A stretch of 64,000 bases of DNA, taken from assembly GCA_039720395.1 (NCBI GenBank), contig CM077820.1, forward strand, positions 17,009,923 through 17,073,922, read 5' to 3'. Numbering within the stretch: the first letter of the stretch is position 1; each line of letters opens with the position of its first letter. Of the stretch, positions 44,046 through 56,608 are shown in pieces. Source of the DNA: Liquidambar formosana. Lineage: Eukaryota > Streptophyta > Magnoliopsida > Saxifragales > Altingiaceae. The notes under the pieces were generated by a model. The model did no database searches. It was given only the letters and a program-made list of their open reading frames with translations, and was not told the DNA's origin. Position numbers and translations under genes: made by a program.

Positions 44046-45646
44046 GTTTTCCAATACCCATTTCAATTCTCCAAACTCTAGACCTTAAATTAAATTCTTT
44101 TCATCCTTTGTTGGTTCTCCAATAGTGAAGCATCCTGTTGGAGTAAGTATCCTTTATGACAAATAAAAACAGGTACGGTACAGAACATGGAAGGAGGAAA
44201 GAATGTGCTATTTGGGTTTTGAATATTTGAATCATAATTGATACGTTTATTCGGCACTCGATTTGCATTCAATTTCTGGATAATGGTTCTGTTTGCTGGT
44301 AAAGGGGTGGGCAGACATGCAAATTAAGCATTGCCATTCAATGAATATTAGCGTTTGATTCAGCACTCAACAAATTATGAAGCGGGGAAGGGCAAAGCCC
44401 CGTGCATGTATGCTATGATCGTTCATATGCTATCAACAGTGACGTTTTACAGTAATGGCGGTTTTGATTAGCTTTTAATAAGTTTATTAATCTACAGTGA
44501 TGAAGAGCTTAATTATTGGAATTGAGGAAAGACAAAAGATTGGATATGGCATGGTGTTGGATATTGAAACCATGAACCATCATTCATTTGTTCGTTAATT
44601 TGGTTATATGAAGAAAACTTAAGCTAGTCGATCTGATTATCTTCTCCACCACCATCATTTGATTGGTTACATGAGATACCTCTTAGGTTAAGTCCAGTGA
44701 ATAGTGGCTATGCTCATGACCTGCAAAGTGAAGGAACATACTGTTTTTTTTTTTTTTTTCTTTTGATCAGCGAAGGAACCTTACTCTTCTTCGTTACTCA
44801 GTAATCCGGATACTCTCATAGCTCAGTAAGATAATAGTTAAAATTGAACTATAAGTGAACCAATCCTTCACATAACTCAGCATGCTGCGTTACTTGAACT
44901 TGGTGAAGTCCCTTTGTTCACTTGTCATCTTAAATCACAAACCATTATTTGAAATCCAGTAAATGCAAAGTGGGGGTAGATGAATGACAGCCAAATTTAG
45001 AATTCAATGGTTATGAGAAACAGAGTAGGCTCAAGTCAGTACTACAGAACAATTTCGGTTGCAATTCCGAATTTCCCATCATTTATATATAATTCAGCCT
45101 CTTCGAGAATTGGGCAACAACTTCAGTAAGCTAATAGTCAAGTAAGCCAATAGTTCTAATCTGGGATTTTGCTACATGAGACCAATCAAACAAAAAAAAA
45201 AAGTTAATATTAAGCTTTCTATTTAATTTGCTGCCATTAATATAAATAGTTAAGATTGCCTTCCATCAATAGGAAAAATTGCTATAGGCAAAATGAAAAA
45301 AATAAAACCATTGAGAAGCTACATAGTCTCTTGAGAAGGAAAATTTTGAGATGAAAACCATTGATCAAGAAATATACATATATAGTGCAATAGAAATTTT
45401 CTTCTTTTCTTTTATTTATTTATTGGGGTAACAATATTAGAATTGAATGCACAAAAGACATAAATATATGGTGCATCAACTTCACAACCAAGCATTATTA
45501 GTTGAAAAAATAAATGGTGCATCAGCTTCAAAATTAAAAATTGATCAAAATTTGAATGTACTCATGAAAATACGACGCTGATAACAATGAAAACCATGAC
45601 TCAAATTATATATATAATGTATATATGTATGGATTTATACATATTA
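44046..45646. other. Intergenic DNA between units 3 and 4
   Basis: Collinear with parts of 26860-27760 up to about 45000; from about 45205 it is the downstream flank of FB4, matching 22311-22843. No gene. Confidence 0.5.
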
Positions 45647-46777
45647 TCAAACTCGAACGAGTGTCTCAATGTATTGAGAAGCTATATATTTATCATGACC
45701 CGCAGTAAAATCACAAAGCTTCTTCGAAGTCTTGTCCTTAAAACTGTAACGCACGGCCTCATGAGGTGTACGCATCACCAAAAACGACTCATCATCGATT
45801 TCTCCCCGAGCAAGACAAAGTATAGCCAAACGGCGATACCTCAATTTCGATATGTCAAAGTTGCTTCCTCCCATATCTGAAAATAAAGTTTTGAGTGCAC
45901 GAAGATCAACTTTGTACTTCACAAACCACCCTGAGTAGTCCCTCTTCATCTCATACACAAGAAACTGTGGAGCACAAGCGCCACTGATCAAGATGACATG
46001 CAGATGGTCCCGAGACGCCCCAAAATACCTAATACTCCTCTTGTTCCAATCTTTAATTTGAGGCATCGCCATCTCTCCAAGGACTCGTTCTTGGTTGACA
46101 TCGAAACTGAACACAGTCGTCGATTCTGTAATCCAGTGAACAGCACCATTCCAAAAGACCCCTTCTCTAAAATTTATATAACCAGTTGTAGTGAAAGGGT
46201 CATCAATGGCTGGCCTCCAAGAACGCGTCCGAGACGAATAAATCTCAATCCTATAAAAGACTGGTGAACAAGATATCCACCTAACACATATAGCTTGATA
46301 ATCAAGTGATTCACAAGGATCAAAGGCTAAGATCACACCAACAGCAGGACCAGGCAGTTCGGGTAGTATAGTGAATTGGCGGGTAGTGGGATTGCAGATG
46401 TAATAGTCTGGATTGTTCTTCTCATTCTTTTTCCAACTTTCACAGCACAGTAAGCCATTGCAAGACTGCAAGATGCTGATGGACGGAAGAAGATTCGGGA
46501 AAGCAGTAGGAGGGTTGCCGTCTAGAGGAAGCAAATCTGGGATCGGGGAGGAGGAAGGATTAGACAAGAAGAGGGCGGAGACGGTGGTGGGGTTAGGGTT
46601 TAGGAGGCGATAGATATCGGGACTGGAAATCAGTTGGAGCCAGTGTTTGGAAACAGATTTGAATCTGAGAAGAGATCTTGCGGGTAACCAACGAAGGATC
46701 TCCGTCAAGAGGTCGTCGTTGCCGGCGATTACATCGGCGGCGGAGGCGCTGAAGCGCTGACGGTTCGGAAGACGCAT
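45647..46777 (-). CDS. FB4: F-box protein, F-box-associated type (376 aa)
   Basis: Intact and intronless, very similar to FB2. The F-box is at about residues 20-60 and the F-box-associated domain follows with NGLLCCES, YYICNPTTRQF and FWNGAVHWI. The frame is open upstream to 46933, but that extension lies across the promoter; 46777 is chosen because FB1 and FB2 use the same ATG. An out-of-frame ATGG at 46802 starts a 69-codon frame that overlaps the gene. The product would be an SCF substrate receptor. Against FB2 the differences are mostly conservative substitutions. Confidence 0.85.
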   Translation of the reverse strand: MRLPNRQRFSASAADVIAGNDDLLTEILRWLPARSLLRFKSVSKHWLQLISSPDIYRLLNPNPTTVSALFLSNPSSSPIPDLLPLDGNPPTAFPNLLPSISILQSCNGLLCCESWKKNEKNNPDYYICNPTTRQFTILPELPGPAVGVILAFDPCESLDYQAICVRWISCSPVFYRIEIYSSRTRSWRPAIDDPFTTTGYINFREGVFWNGAVHWITESTTVFSFDVNQERVLGEMAMPQIKDWNKRSIRYFGASRDHLHVILISGACAPQFLVYEMKRDYSGWFVKYKVDLRALKTLFSDMGGSNFDISKLRYRRLAILCLARGEIDDESFLVMRTPHEAVRYSFKDKTSKKLCDFTAGHDKYIASQYIETLVRV

Positions 46778-47740
46778 CTGCTCTGATTGTTTCGGTGGCC
46801 ATGGGGTGAGACTACGCTTAAATAGGTTGCCCTTAACATAGGTTGCGGAGCAAGCTGCCGTTTTTGTTCGTTCGTCCCTGAACAGGAATGTCAATGGTTC
46901 GAATCTACTACGGTCCGAATCTTGATGCAGCAATAATTAGTTTCCTTTTTGTTTTTTTTTCGTAGAATAATAATTGGTTTCCTAGTTCTGCATAGTGCAT
47001 AGGAAGTTAATAGTAGTCAAATAAGGAATTTCAAATAATAATAATTTGAAGTGATTAGGTTTATTCAGTCTCTTTTTTTGGCCTCTCTATCAATTCATTA
47101 TGTAAAGGCCTGTAAGCCTGTTTGGTGTAATTGTATTGTAATAAAATAACCTTTTGTAATTAAAGAGGTTTAATAAAGGATCATTCCCTTCCATTTTTAA
47201 ATTAAAAAAAGCCTTTGATACAATAAGAGCTTTTTGTTGATGTAGTCGCAGTATCTTGTGATAACATTCATAACCCAAAATTTGACTATATTAGGGGTTG
47301 TTTAGCAAACCTGAAAATCTGGTCAGTTGAAAATAAGTCGTCAGTTTTGATTTTACACTATTTGGTAAGTTTGTTTTTCTTGCTAAACAGTTTAGCTTTG
47401 TTCTGAAAATAAGACATAAACACAGTTTTTTTCAAACCAACTGTTAACCAACTGTGAGTTCGTATACTTAAAAACCAGATAACAGGTATGGACTAGACCT
47501 AGTCTGATCCAATTTTTAAAGTTCCCAAACAGACCCTTAAACTCACTATAGACGTAATTCTCTCTACATTTTAAGTCACACTCTTACCAAATTAGATGGA
47601 ATTTGATAGATAATGTCATTCATTAATTCATTAATTTAATTATTTATTAAATGAAAAAAGAAAAAAAAAAGGGGGGGAAAAGAAAAAACACCTTGTTTGT
47701 GCTAATTCTAAGTCGAACAACAGCCTAGCATGATAGTATA
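46778..47740. other. Upstream flank of FB4
   Basis: TATTTAA box near 46818-46824 (minus). The remainder matches 23975-25370 of unit 1 without the MITE. No other gene. Confidence 0.45.
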
Positions 47741-48158
47741 CGTACACACAAATTTCGTGTCTTGAAATTAAATCTCCGTGGCCTTGATTGAAGGTAGTCG
47801 TACACGCGTTCTTGAATCGGATTGTAAAGCTTCTCAATCTTCTTGCTTTGCGAAGATTGAATGAGTAGTTTAATCGAGGGCCATTGAGACTTGATCTCGA
47901 ATAAGCGCGTTCTTTGGCTTGAACGTAGATGAATTGGCACGTGTAGGGGTGATTGATAATCCTTCTACTGCTTGAGGAAAGCGAGGATTTCTACAAAGTC
48001 CTGGCTTGTCTTCCCTCTCCCCTTTTCTTATGTAGTGAATGCCTCTATTTATAGGCAAAGATGAGGATCTTTAATTTGGTATCCCCAAATTTGAATCCCC
48101 TGATTTAAGGGATTTGCCAATTAATGAGATTTTATTCTCATATATTTAGCAAAGATGG
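47741..48158 (-). repeat. Element D 3' LTR, part distal to the Athila insertion
   Basis: Matches the visible part of the 5' LTR (63803-64000) but lacks 104 bp, the missing piece being bounded by ATTAAA repeats in the other copy (63829 and 63933). A TATTTATAGG sequence lies near 48050. Confidence 0.8.
48064..48158. repeat. Left copy of a roughly 93-bp direct repeat flanking the Athila element
   Basis: GGATCTTTAATTTG to ATATTTAGCA here is repeated at 57838-57925. The Athila element lies exactly between the copies, with GATGG/GATAG as an imperfect 5-bp target duplication. Confidence 0.75.
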
Positions 48159-49381
48159 TGATAATAGCTTAAAATTGCATTAATTTTATACTTTTAGTAG
48201 GCATTATCACATTTATTTGGTACTTAATTCTACATTTTACACATTATACATGAGTTCTCTTGATACATGCTCTTATGCTTAAAGTGATGTATTAATGCGT
48301 GTTTTATTTTTGTAGGAAGCCAATTTCCTATGGTCAAGCATTCTTTATTTATTTGGAACTATATGGAAGCTTTGCAAGGTTGAAGTGCATTGATTTTAGA
48401 AGATTTTAGCAAACAAATTGGCAACCCCAAAGTTGGAAAGAATATTAAAAAAGAAGTTTCTAACAGTTACCATATTTTAGCCATAACTTTTGACTCCAAA
48501 CTCCAATTGATGCAAAATTAGTGTCCTTGGAAAGCTGATTCGAAGCCCTACAATATTGTATTTCACGAATATTTCATGATTTCGACGTTTAGTAGGTCAA
48601 AAACGGGTTACAAGTTAGCCCTATTGGAAAAAACAGGATTCCCAATTTGTTTCCTAAGTTTTTTTCCTCTTTCCCTTGGAAACCCTAAGAGCATATAGAA
48701 AGGAAAAGGCGGCTGCACTTATATATATATTACTCCTCCTCTTCTCTTCTATTACAACCTCTCTTGTTCTTCTTCTACCTCTCTTTAGTTTTCTAGTTTT
48801 CAATTATCATGAGTAGCTAAATGTTTTGCTAAGGCTAGGAGTGAAGCCACAACAATTGTTTGGTATTTGTTTAATGACTCTTTCATGGTTTTAATGTAAG
48901 CTTTCATAATTTTGATTGATTTTGATTATTTTGCAAAGTATTTATTCTGTATAATTCTTTGATTTATCGTTGACTCCGGGTACGGTGAATGCTTAGAATT
49001 CCCTGCGAATTAAATTACTAGTTTTCTTATGTATTAAATCAATCAACTTTATGAATCCATATTTTTAGAATTGTTTTGAATAAAATTAATTGTTAAATCT
49101 TCCGACTGGGATCATCCTTCGTATGAATTTTAGTTGAGTTATAAAATTGAGTCGTTAGCAAATATCTCATACTTGTTGTGAGTGGACCTCTGAACCTTAG
49201 TGATTTTAACTTATTGTTTTCAATCAAATTAATTCTTTGTAATCAAGCAACCAAATTTATAAAATATTTTATCAATCTTCTCTGCTAATTATTCCCCTTC
49301 CCTATGGTTCGACCTCGGATTCACCGAGAATTTATTACTTTGCGACATCCTATACTTAGGAGCATTATTAAAGTCGCAGCA
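48159..49381 (+). repeat. Athila 5' LTR (1223 bp)
   Basis: TGATAATAGC to GTCGCAGCA; collinear with 56609-57832 with scattered differences. A (TA)n TATA-like run lies near 48719-48732. Confidence 0.9.
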
Positions 49382-49387
49382 AGTTTT

Positions 49388-49405
49388 TGGCGCCGTTGCC
49401 GGGAA
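49388..49405 (+). other. Athila primer binding site
   Basis: TGGCGCCGTTGCCGGGAA, six bases after the LTR. This sequence is characteristic of Athila. Confidence 0.8.
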
Positions 49406-49525
49406 CTAGCATGGATAAATAGCAGCTCATTGTTTTCGGTGGAGGTTTGTTGTATTTTGCGAATCTCTTCGCAAATCCGGTAAACTCTTTCCACAACTTT
49501 TTATTTTTTATTTTTTATTTTTTTT

Positions 49526-51017
49526 ATGCAAATTTGGCATCGTGATCATACTTATCGTTTGGTTAGAGTTGAGTCTGAAAATTTGTGTGGCAATTTAATT
49601 GATTCTCTTGGACACAATCACACACTTGACACCATGTTTGATAATGAGGAACAAATTGAGAATATTGATAGGAATGACAAAAGGACTCTTAGAGATTATT
49701 TGCAGCCTACTAGGAGTAGTGCACCATCTTGCATCATTTTTCCTCTGAATGCTAATAATTTCAAATTTAAGCCTGGCATGATTCCATTGCTCCCTAAATT
49801 CCATGGTTTAGAATCTGAAAACCCATATTTGCACCTTAAGGAATTTGATCAGGTTTGTGTAACCTTCCATGACCAAACTTGTAGTGAAGAGACTATTAAA
49901 TTGAAATTATTTCCCTTTTCTCTCAAGGATAAGGCGAAAAATTGGCTTAATGCTTTAAGACCTAGATCCATTGGCATATGGCAAGAGATGCAAATTGAAT
50001 TTTTTGAAAAAACACTTCCCACTTCATAAGACTAATGCTCTCAAAAGGCAAATAATAAATTTTTCACAAAAAGATAATAAGACTTTTTACCAATGTTAGG
50101 AACATTTTAAAGATTTATTAAATTCTTGCCCACATCATGGCTATGAAACTTGGCGTATCATTAGTTTTTTCAATCCAAGTTTAACTCCTAAAATGCGCCA
50201 ATTTGTAGAGATGATGTGCAATGGTGAATTTATGAATAAGGACCCTGATGAGGCTTTTGACTATTTTGATCTGTTAGCTGAGAATGCCCAATCTTGGGAT
50301 ACAACTGATACTTTAGATAGGTCCAAGCCTTCTACCAACCCATCTGGGGGCAGTAAATACCATTTTAGGGAGGATGATGACCTAAGTGCTACTTTGGCTA
50401 GGAAATTAGAAGCCATGGAGTTAAGGAAAGTTAATGAAGTTATGTCTATTCCTAAATTGAATGATGTTTGTAGTATTTGTGAGACCGTGGGACACTCTAC
50501 AAATGATTGTCCAACTATCCCCGCTTTTAAAGAGGTGTTACATAATCAAGCAAATGCTATAAACATAAATAAAAAGCCTTTTTCTTCACCCTATTTTGAG
50601 ACTTATAATCCAGGGTGGAGGAATCATCCAAATTTCAGTTAGAAGAATGATAATGTTGCACTATCCCCTTAAGGCCATTCTAATTTTGTTCTTTATAATC
50701 CTCCTCCTAAAAAGGGCTTAGAGGAAATATTGCAACAGTTTATGCAAAGTCAAGCCACCATAAACAATCAGACTTCTCAAGCCATAAGTGATATTAGAAA
50801 CACTCTTACTAATTTGACCACTTCATTGAGCATTCAAGAAAAAGGTAAATTTCCATCTTAACCACAACATAATCCTCAAGGTCAATTTAGTATTAGTGAT
50901 TCTAATTTATCTGAAACACAACTTGAGCATGTTAAGTCCGTTATTACTCTTCGCAGTGAAAAAGTTATTGACAAAACTATTTCACCACCCAAAGATAAAG
51001 AAAAAGAAGAATTTTAA
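49526..51017 (+). pseudogene. Athila gag, frameshifted and with several stops
   Basis: An open part of 167 codons begins at 49526 and includes the conserved RDYLQPTRSS and FHGLESENPY segments. A frameshift near 50000 moves gag to the frame of 50193-50642, which contains MRQFVEMMCNGEF and a zinc knuckle (C-x2-C-x4-H-x4-C, about 50469-50510). Stops are TAG 50097-50099, TAG 50640-50642, TAA 50670-50672 and TAA 50859-50861. Several are explained by TGG to TAG or CAA to TAA. Confidence 0.85.
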
Positions 51018-51218
51018 AAAACAAAAGTAATAATGAACTTAATAAGCTTGAGTCAAGTGAAATTGAGAGATGCCCCATTCCCATTCCTTTTCCTCAAAGA
51101 TTGCAACCACCTCAAAAAGTGAATCAAAATGCAAACATTCTTGAAATCTTTAAACAAGTAAAAGTCAACATTCTTTTGTTGGATGCAATAAAAAAAAATT
51201 CCTTCTTATGCTAAATTT

Positions 51219-51821
51219 TTGAAAGATTTATGTACGGTCAAGCGTAAGCTTAACGTACAAAAGAAGGCATTTTTAACTGAGCAGGTGAGTGCTATCATTC
51301 AAAACAATACTCCTCCTAAATATAAAAATCTAGGTAGTCCCACTATTTCATGTGTTATTGGTAATTTTAAAGTAGAGCTAACTTTACTTAATCTTGGGGC
51401 TAGCGTGAATCTTTTACCTTATTCGGTATATGAACAATTAGGTCTAGATGAGTTAAAACCTACAAAAAGAACTCTTCAGTTTGCGGACCATTCTGTGAAA
51501 ATATCTAGGGGAATAGTAGAGGATGTGTTAGTCCAAATTGATAAATTTTACTTTCTTGTTGATTTTATTGTTTTGGACACACACCCTGTTTTGAATGCTA
51601 GTTCTCAAATTCCTGTAATTTTGGGTCGCCCATTCCTTGCAACTTCCAATGCTTTCATAAATTGTAGGAGTGGTGTACTTAAATTGTCTTTTGGAAATAT
51701 GACCTTGGAATTGAATATTTTTAATACTTGCAAACAACCTAAGGATTATGATGACTTTCATGAAGTTGACTTAATTGATACACTTATTCAAGAACAATTT
51801 AATGTATCATGTTTTTTCTAA
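51219..51821 (+). pseudogene. Athila protease region, active-site Asp lost
   Basis: A 200-codon open stretch covers the aspartic protease fold. The active site motif reads LLNLGASVNLLP where related Athila proteins have LDLGAS, so Asp is replaced by Asn, a one-base G to A change. ILGRPFLATSNA follows as expected. It is separated from gag and RT by breaks. Confidence 0.75.
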
Positions 51822-51899
51822 TCCTTTAGAGGCTTTCTTGGTTAATTCTTATTATTTAGAGTTTAATGAGAATCCTAAAATGAATATCTTTATTGTTTA

Positions 51900-53539
51900 T
51901 TGGATTCTACACAAGAATTGGACTTGAATGCGTGGAGGCTGAAATTTGAAGAGCTACCACCCCGTGAGCTTAAACTATTGCCATCAAATGAGAAAGTGCC
52001 TAAGCTGGAATTAAAGCCCTTACCAGTGGAACTCAACTATGCATTTTTAGGACCCGAGGAGACTTTTCCTGTGGTAATATCTTCTAAACTTGATTCTTTA
52101 CAACAAGGTAAGTTGCTGAAAATTTTGAAAAAGCATAAAGGTGCTATAGGATGGAACATTGCTGATATAAAGGGAATTAGCCCTCTTGTGTGCACTCATA
52201 GAATTTATTTGGAGGACAATGCTAAACCCTCTAGGAAGATGCAGTGTAGATTGAATCCTACAATGAAAGATGTAGTTAGGACTGAAGTCTTGAAATTGTT
52301 AGATGTGGGGATAATTTACCCTATAGCTGATAGTAAGTGGGTAAGTCCTACTCAAGTTGTACCTAAAAAGTCTGGAGTCACTGTAGTAAAAAATGAAAAT
52401 AATGAATTAATTCCCACTCGTGTGACTATGGGTTGGCGCATGTGCATTGACTATAGGAAGCTTAATTCTGTCACTAGGAAAGATCACTTCCCTTTACCTT
52501 TTTTGGATTAAATTTTAGCAAGAGTAGCTGGTCATTCCTATTACTGCTTTTTAAATGGATATTCAGGGTATTATCAAATTGAAATTGCACCTGAGGATCA
52601 AGAGAAAACTACCTTTACATGTCCTTTTGGTACTTTTGCTTTTCGAAGGATGCCATTTGGATTATGTAATGCTCCTGCCACTTTTCAAAGATGCATGCTT
52701 AGTATTTTTAGTGACATGGTAGAGAATTTTCTTGAAGTTTTTATGGATGATTTTTTTGTTTTTGGTGACTCATTTGATGATTTTTATCTAATTTGCAGGC
52801 AGTCTTGATTAGATGTGAAGAGAAGAATCTTTTGTTAAACTGGGAGAAGTGCCATTTCATGGTTTCAAAAGGGATTGTACTTGGTCACATTGTTTCTTCA
52901 AAAGGAATAGAAGTGGACAAAGCTAAAATTAAATTAATTTCTAATTTTCCCACACCTAAAAATATTAAAGATGTTAGGTCATTCTTAGGACATGCTGGAT
53001 TTTATAGGAGGTTTATCAAAAACTTTAGTGTAATATCTAGACCATTGTGTAACCTCCTATCTAAAGATACTCCCTTTGAATGGACTGAAGTTTGTCAAGA
53101 AGCTTTTGTAAAGCTTAAAGGCATGCTTACTTCTGCACCTATTATGCAATCACCTAATTGGAATCTACCTTTTGAAATAATGTGTGATGCTAAGGATTAT
53201 GCAATCGGGGCTGTTTTGGGGCAACGTAAGGATAATAAACCTTCTGTCATATATTATGCAAGTAGAACTTTAAATAGTGCTCAAATGAATTATTCCACAA
53301 CTGAAAAGGAATTGCTTGCAGTGGTATTTGCCCTAGATAATTTTCATGCATATATTATAGGTTCCCCTATTGTTGTTTTCACTGACCATGCAGTTTTGAA
53401 ATATCTTCTCGCCAAGAAGGATGCTAAGGCGCGATTGATTAGATGGATCCTATTACTCCAACAATTCAATATCACTATCAAAGATAAAAAAGGGAATAGA
53501 AAATGTGGTGGCAGACCATTTATCTCGACTTACTTTTGA
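51900..53539 (+). pseudogene. Athila reverse transcriptase and RNase H, broken
   Basis: RT starts in the frame at 51900 and is stopped by TAA 52509-52511 within FLD-x-ILARVAGH. It continues in frame with GYSGYYQI, MPFGLCNAPATFQR and FMDDF (52740-52754, the Athila form of the YVDD box). A 1-nt loss near 52785 shifts to the frame of 52793-53539, with RNase H ([42 protein letters not shown]). A second shift near 53500 returns to the first frame. Confidence 0.9.
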
Positions 53540-54916
53540 TTCTTCTGTGGATATTATGCCAATCAAGAATTCTTTCCCTGATGAGCACCTTTTTGCTATT
53601 TCTACCTTGCCTTGGTATGCTGATATTGTTAATTTTCTTCTCACAGGCAAAACTCCATCTCATTGGAATGCATAGGATAAGAAAAGATTTTTCATTGAGG
53701 TACGCAATTTCTTTTATGATGATCCATATTTGTTTAAGTATTACCCTGATCAAATTATTAGGAGATGTGTCCTTGATAATGAAATATTTAGTGTCATCTC
53801 CTTTTGCCATTCTGAAGCATGTGATGGCCATTTTTCTACAAGGAAAACTGCTGCAAAAATTTTGCAGTGTGGATTTTATTGGCCTAATCTTTTAAAGGAC
53901 ACTCATAATTTTTGTAAAGCATGTGAGCCTTGTCAAAAGTTAGGAGGAATTACTCGTCGGAATATGATGCGTTTGAACCCTTTTTTAATTGTTGAGATAT
54001 TTGATTGTTGGGGCATTGATTTCATGGGTCCATTCCCATCTTCTTTTGGAAATCTTTACATTCTTGTAGCTGTTGATTATGTCTCCAAATGGGTTGAGGC
54101 TATTTCTTGTAAAACCAATGATCATAAAATTGTTTTGAAATTTGTAAAAGACAATGTTTTGTCAAGGTTTGGAATACCTCGTGCCATTATAAGTGATGGA
54201 GGATTGCATTTTTGCAACCGGCCTTTTAAGGCCCTGATGAACAAATATGGTATAACTCATAAGGTTGCAACTCCTTATCACCCACAAACAAATGGACAAG
54301 CTGAACTTGCTAATCGGGAGATTAAACAAATTTTAGAAAAGACAGTTAACCCGACTCGCAAAGATTGGTCTTTGAAGCTAACCGATGCACTTTGGGCATA
54401 TCATACTGCTTATAAAACCCCGATAGGTATGTCTCCTTATCGACTTGTTTATGGAAAAGCTTGTCACTTACCTGTTGAATTGGAGCATAAATCATATTGG
54501 GTCATCAAGCAATTTAATTTTGGTCTAGACAAGGCTAGTTCTTTAAGGAAATTGCAATTGAATGAGTTGGAAGAAATTCGGCGAGATGCTTATGACAATT
54601 CTAGAATTGACAAAGAACAAATGAAAGTTTTTCATGACAAAAATATTTTGAGGAAATCTTTTGAACTATCTCAAAAAGTTCTTTTGTATAATTCTAGATT
54701 GCATTTGTTTCCAAGTAAGCTAAGGTCCCGTTGGACAGGACCATTTGTGATTAAAACTATTTTTCGTCATGGAGCTATTGAGATTGAAAATCCCAGGAAT
54801 GGTAATGTTTTCAAAGTTAATGAATAACGTCTTAAACCATTTCTTGAGAATTTTTCACCTGAGGATGAGTCCATTGATTTGGTGGATCCTGTCTACCAGG
54901 ATTTACCAAACCCTTA
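53540..54916 (+). pseudogene. Athila integrase
   Basis: An HHCC-like finger at about 53805-53940, then the catalytic core with Asp in GIDFMGP (about 54014), Asp in ISDGGLHF (about 54195) and Glu in NGQAELAN (54303-54305) 35 residues later, so the triad is present. The long frame 53730-54827 is open, closed by TAA at 54825-54827 where relatives have Gln in NGQRLKPF; the frame then continues to TAA near 54916. An upstream TAG near 53673 also breaks it. Confidence 0.88.
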
Positions 54917-56589
54917 ATTAGTTAGTTCGTACTAGTGTCTGTGTCGTAGTTAGCTAGTTAATTTGTTTTCTTTTTATTTTTATTATTATTATTATTTTTC
55001 TGTTCTTGTTTTTTTTTTTTTTTTTTTGTCTAATCCATTTTGTAGGTATTAGAATTTGTTTTATTTTTGGTTCGCACCTCAAGGTACTCTCCATGATCTC
55101 TATTCCTTTGTTTTTCTTTGTTTACATTGAGGATAATGTATGTTTTAGGTTGGGGGGAGAGAATTTTGATGTTATGTTAGTTTATTTTGGTCCTAGTTAG
55201 TTTATCTTATTTTTTCCAAAAAAAAAAAAGTTTAGTGGTTTACAAATTTTTGGCTAAAAAATTTTGTTACCTTTGCCTGATTATCTAGTTTGAAGTTCAT
55301 TATGCTACTTCTGTTTAAAATTTTCCATTGAATTTCATACTCAGATTACATTGCGCTTGTACTTTAGCCGCATGAATATGATTCTTGATTGAAAGGTAAA
55401 GATGATTTTGGAGATCTTGATGAATAAAAATGTGGAGACTTTTAGCCCTTGCGAGTATTTGGGCCATTAATTTTCTTTTAGAGGGTTGTTGTATTTAATC
55501 TTACCTTGATTTTTGGAAGCGCTCAAATTTCATTGTTTAGTCTCATTATTTCTTCTTTTTGGTTAAATACTGAGAATATATCATTTTTATACCACACTTG
55601 TTTATTTTGAAGTCATGAATATTAAAGAATTATACCATTCTTTGAGAGATGATTTTAGGCCATCTTTAATTTCTTTGAGCCTTTAATTTCTTTTCTTTGT
55701 GATACATTACCACTAGTTAGGCCGTTGAGCCTTTTGATTAGTATTTCTTTCATAACCTTTTCCCAAAGTGTTTTGATAATGGATATTATCAATGTTCAGT
55801 ATGGTGGATGGGTGGAAAAATTAAAAAAAAAATGTGAAAAAAAAAAAAGAAGAAAAGAAAAAAGAAAAAGAAAAAGAAAAAAGAAAGAGAAAGCTTTGCT
55901 AGTGAAGTATTGGGAAGTGAAAGAAAAAAAAAAGTGTTTGATTGCTAAAGTTTGGAAGAATCAATTGAATAAAAATTGTTCCCAGTGAGTTTGTTCTTTC
56001 TATCATTCTCAGATACACTTTTTATTATTACCATAACCTTTTTGTTTCAATTCCTTCTTTTATCCCAACATTACATCCTATTAAAAGTCTTATTTGATTT
56101 CGAGGATAGTATGGTTTGGATATTGACATGACTAAGCTATAATGCAATATATGGTGTACATTCTTAGTATTTGGCATTCCTTTCATGAGACTTTATGATT
56201 TTTTTTCTTGTGATAGCGTTTTTCCAATATTTTATATGTGAGATTCTTGTTCTTGCTCAACATTATTCTACTCACATATACTCGAGAGTTTTACCCTATT
56301 CAGAGTGCATTATTTTGTTGAGTGTAATCCTTGTGAGATTTGAGTTGAAGCATATTTCAGATAGAGATTTGGGTTATGCTTTATCTTGAAAATTGAGTTT
56401 ATATTTGTGTTGGCTAAATTCTTCACACACAATGAGCTTTTAAATTCATTGGGATATTTTTAATAATTGCTAGTGTCCTGAACATTAATTGATTCTTTTG
56501 CTAAGGTGATGAAATTGGTAGCCATGCTTTGAGTTTTTCTTTTGAAGAAAACTATTTCAGTTGCTTTATTTGATTGCTAGGGACTAGTA
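54917..56589. other. Athila 3' non-coding region
   Basis: T-rich at 54960-55030, A/G-rich at 55820-55935. No env-like gene. Other short frames show no motif. Confidence 0.6.
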
Positions 56590-56608
56590 ATATGCTGGTT
56601 GGGGGGTG
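56590..56608 (+). other. Athila polypurine tract
   Basis: GGTTGGGGGGTG immediately precedes the 3' LTR. Confidence 0.7.

Larger units (their letters stand above)
45205..47740. repeat. F-box duplication unit 4, truncated by element D
   Basis: Collinear with unit 1 from 22311 to about 25370, where element D interrupts it just after AGCATGATAGTA. Confidence 0.75.

Noticed and set aside
22844..46777. Interpretation of the cluster as an S-locus F-box (SLF/SFB) region
   Set aside because: The proteins fit the At5g07610-like F-box-associated pattern better, no S-RNase is present, and a cluster alone is not evidence.
46593..46802. 69-codon frame from the first ATG of FB4 as a functional upstream peptide
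   Set aside because: It is the frameshifted old N terminus overlapping the F-box. The nearby TATA-like box suggests it may not even be in the mRNA.
55725..55988. 87-codon K/E-rich open frame in Athila
   Set aside because: It results from an A/G-rich tract in the 3' non-coding region.
54917..56589. Possible env-like gene in Athila
   Set aside because: No long frame, signal peptide or membrane-segment pattern with support was found.
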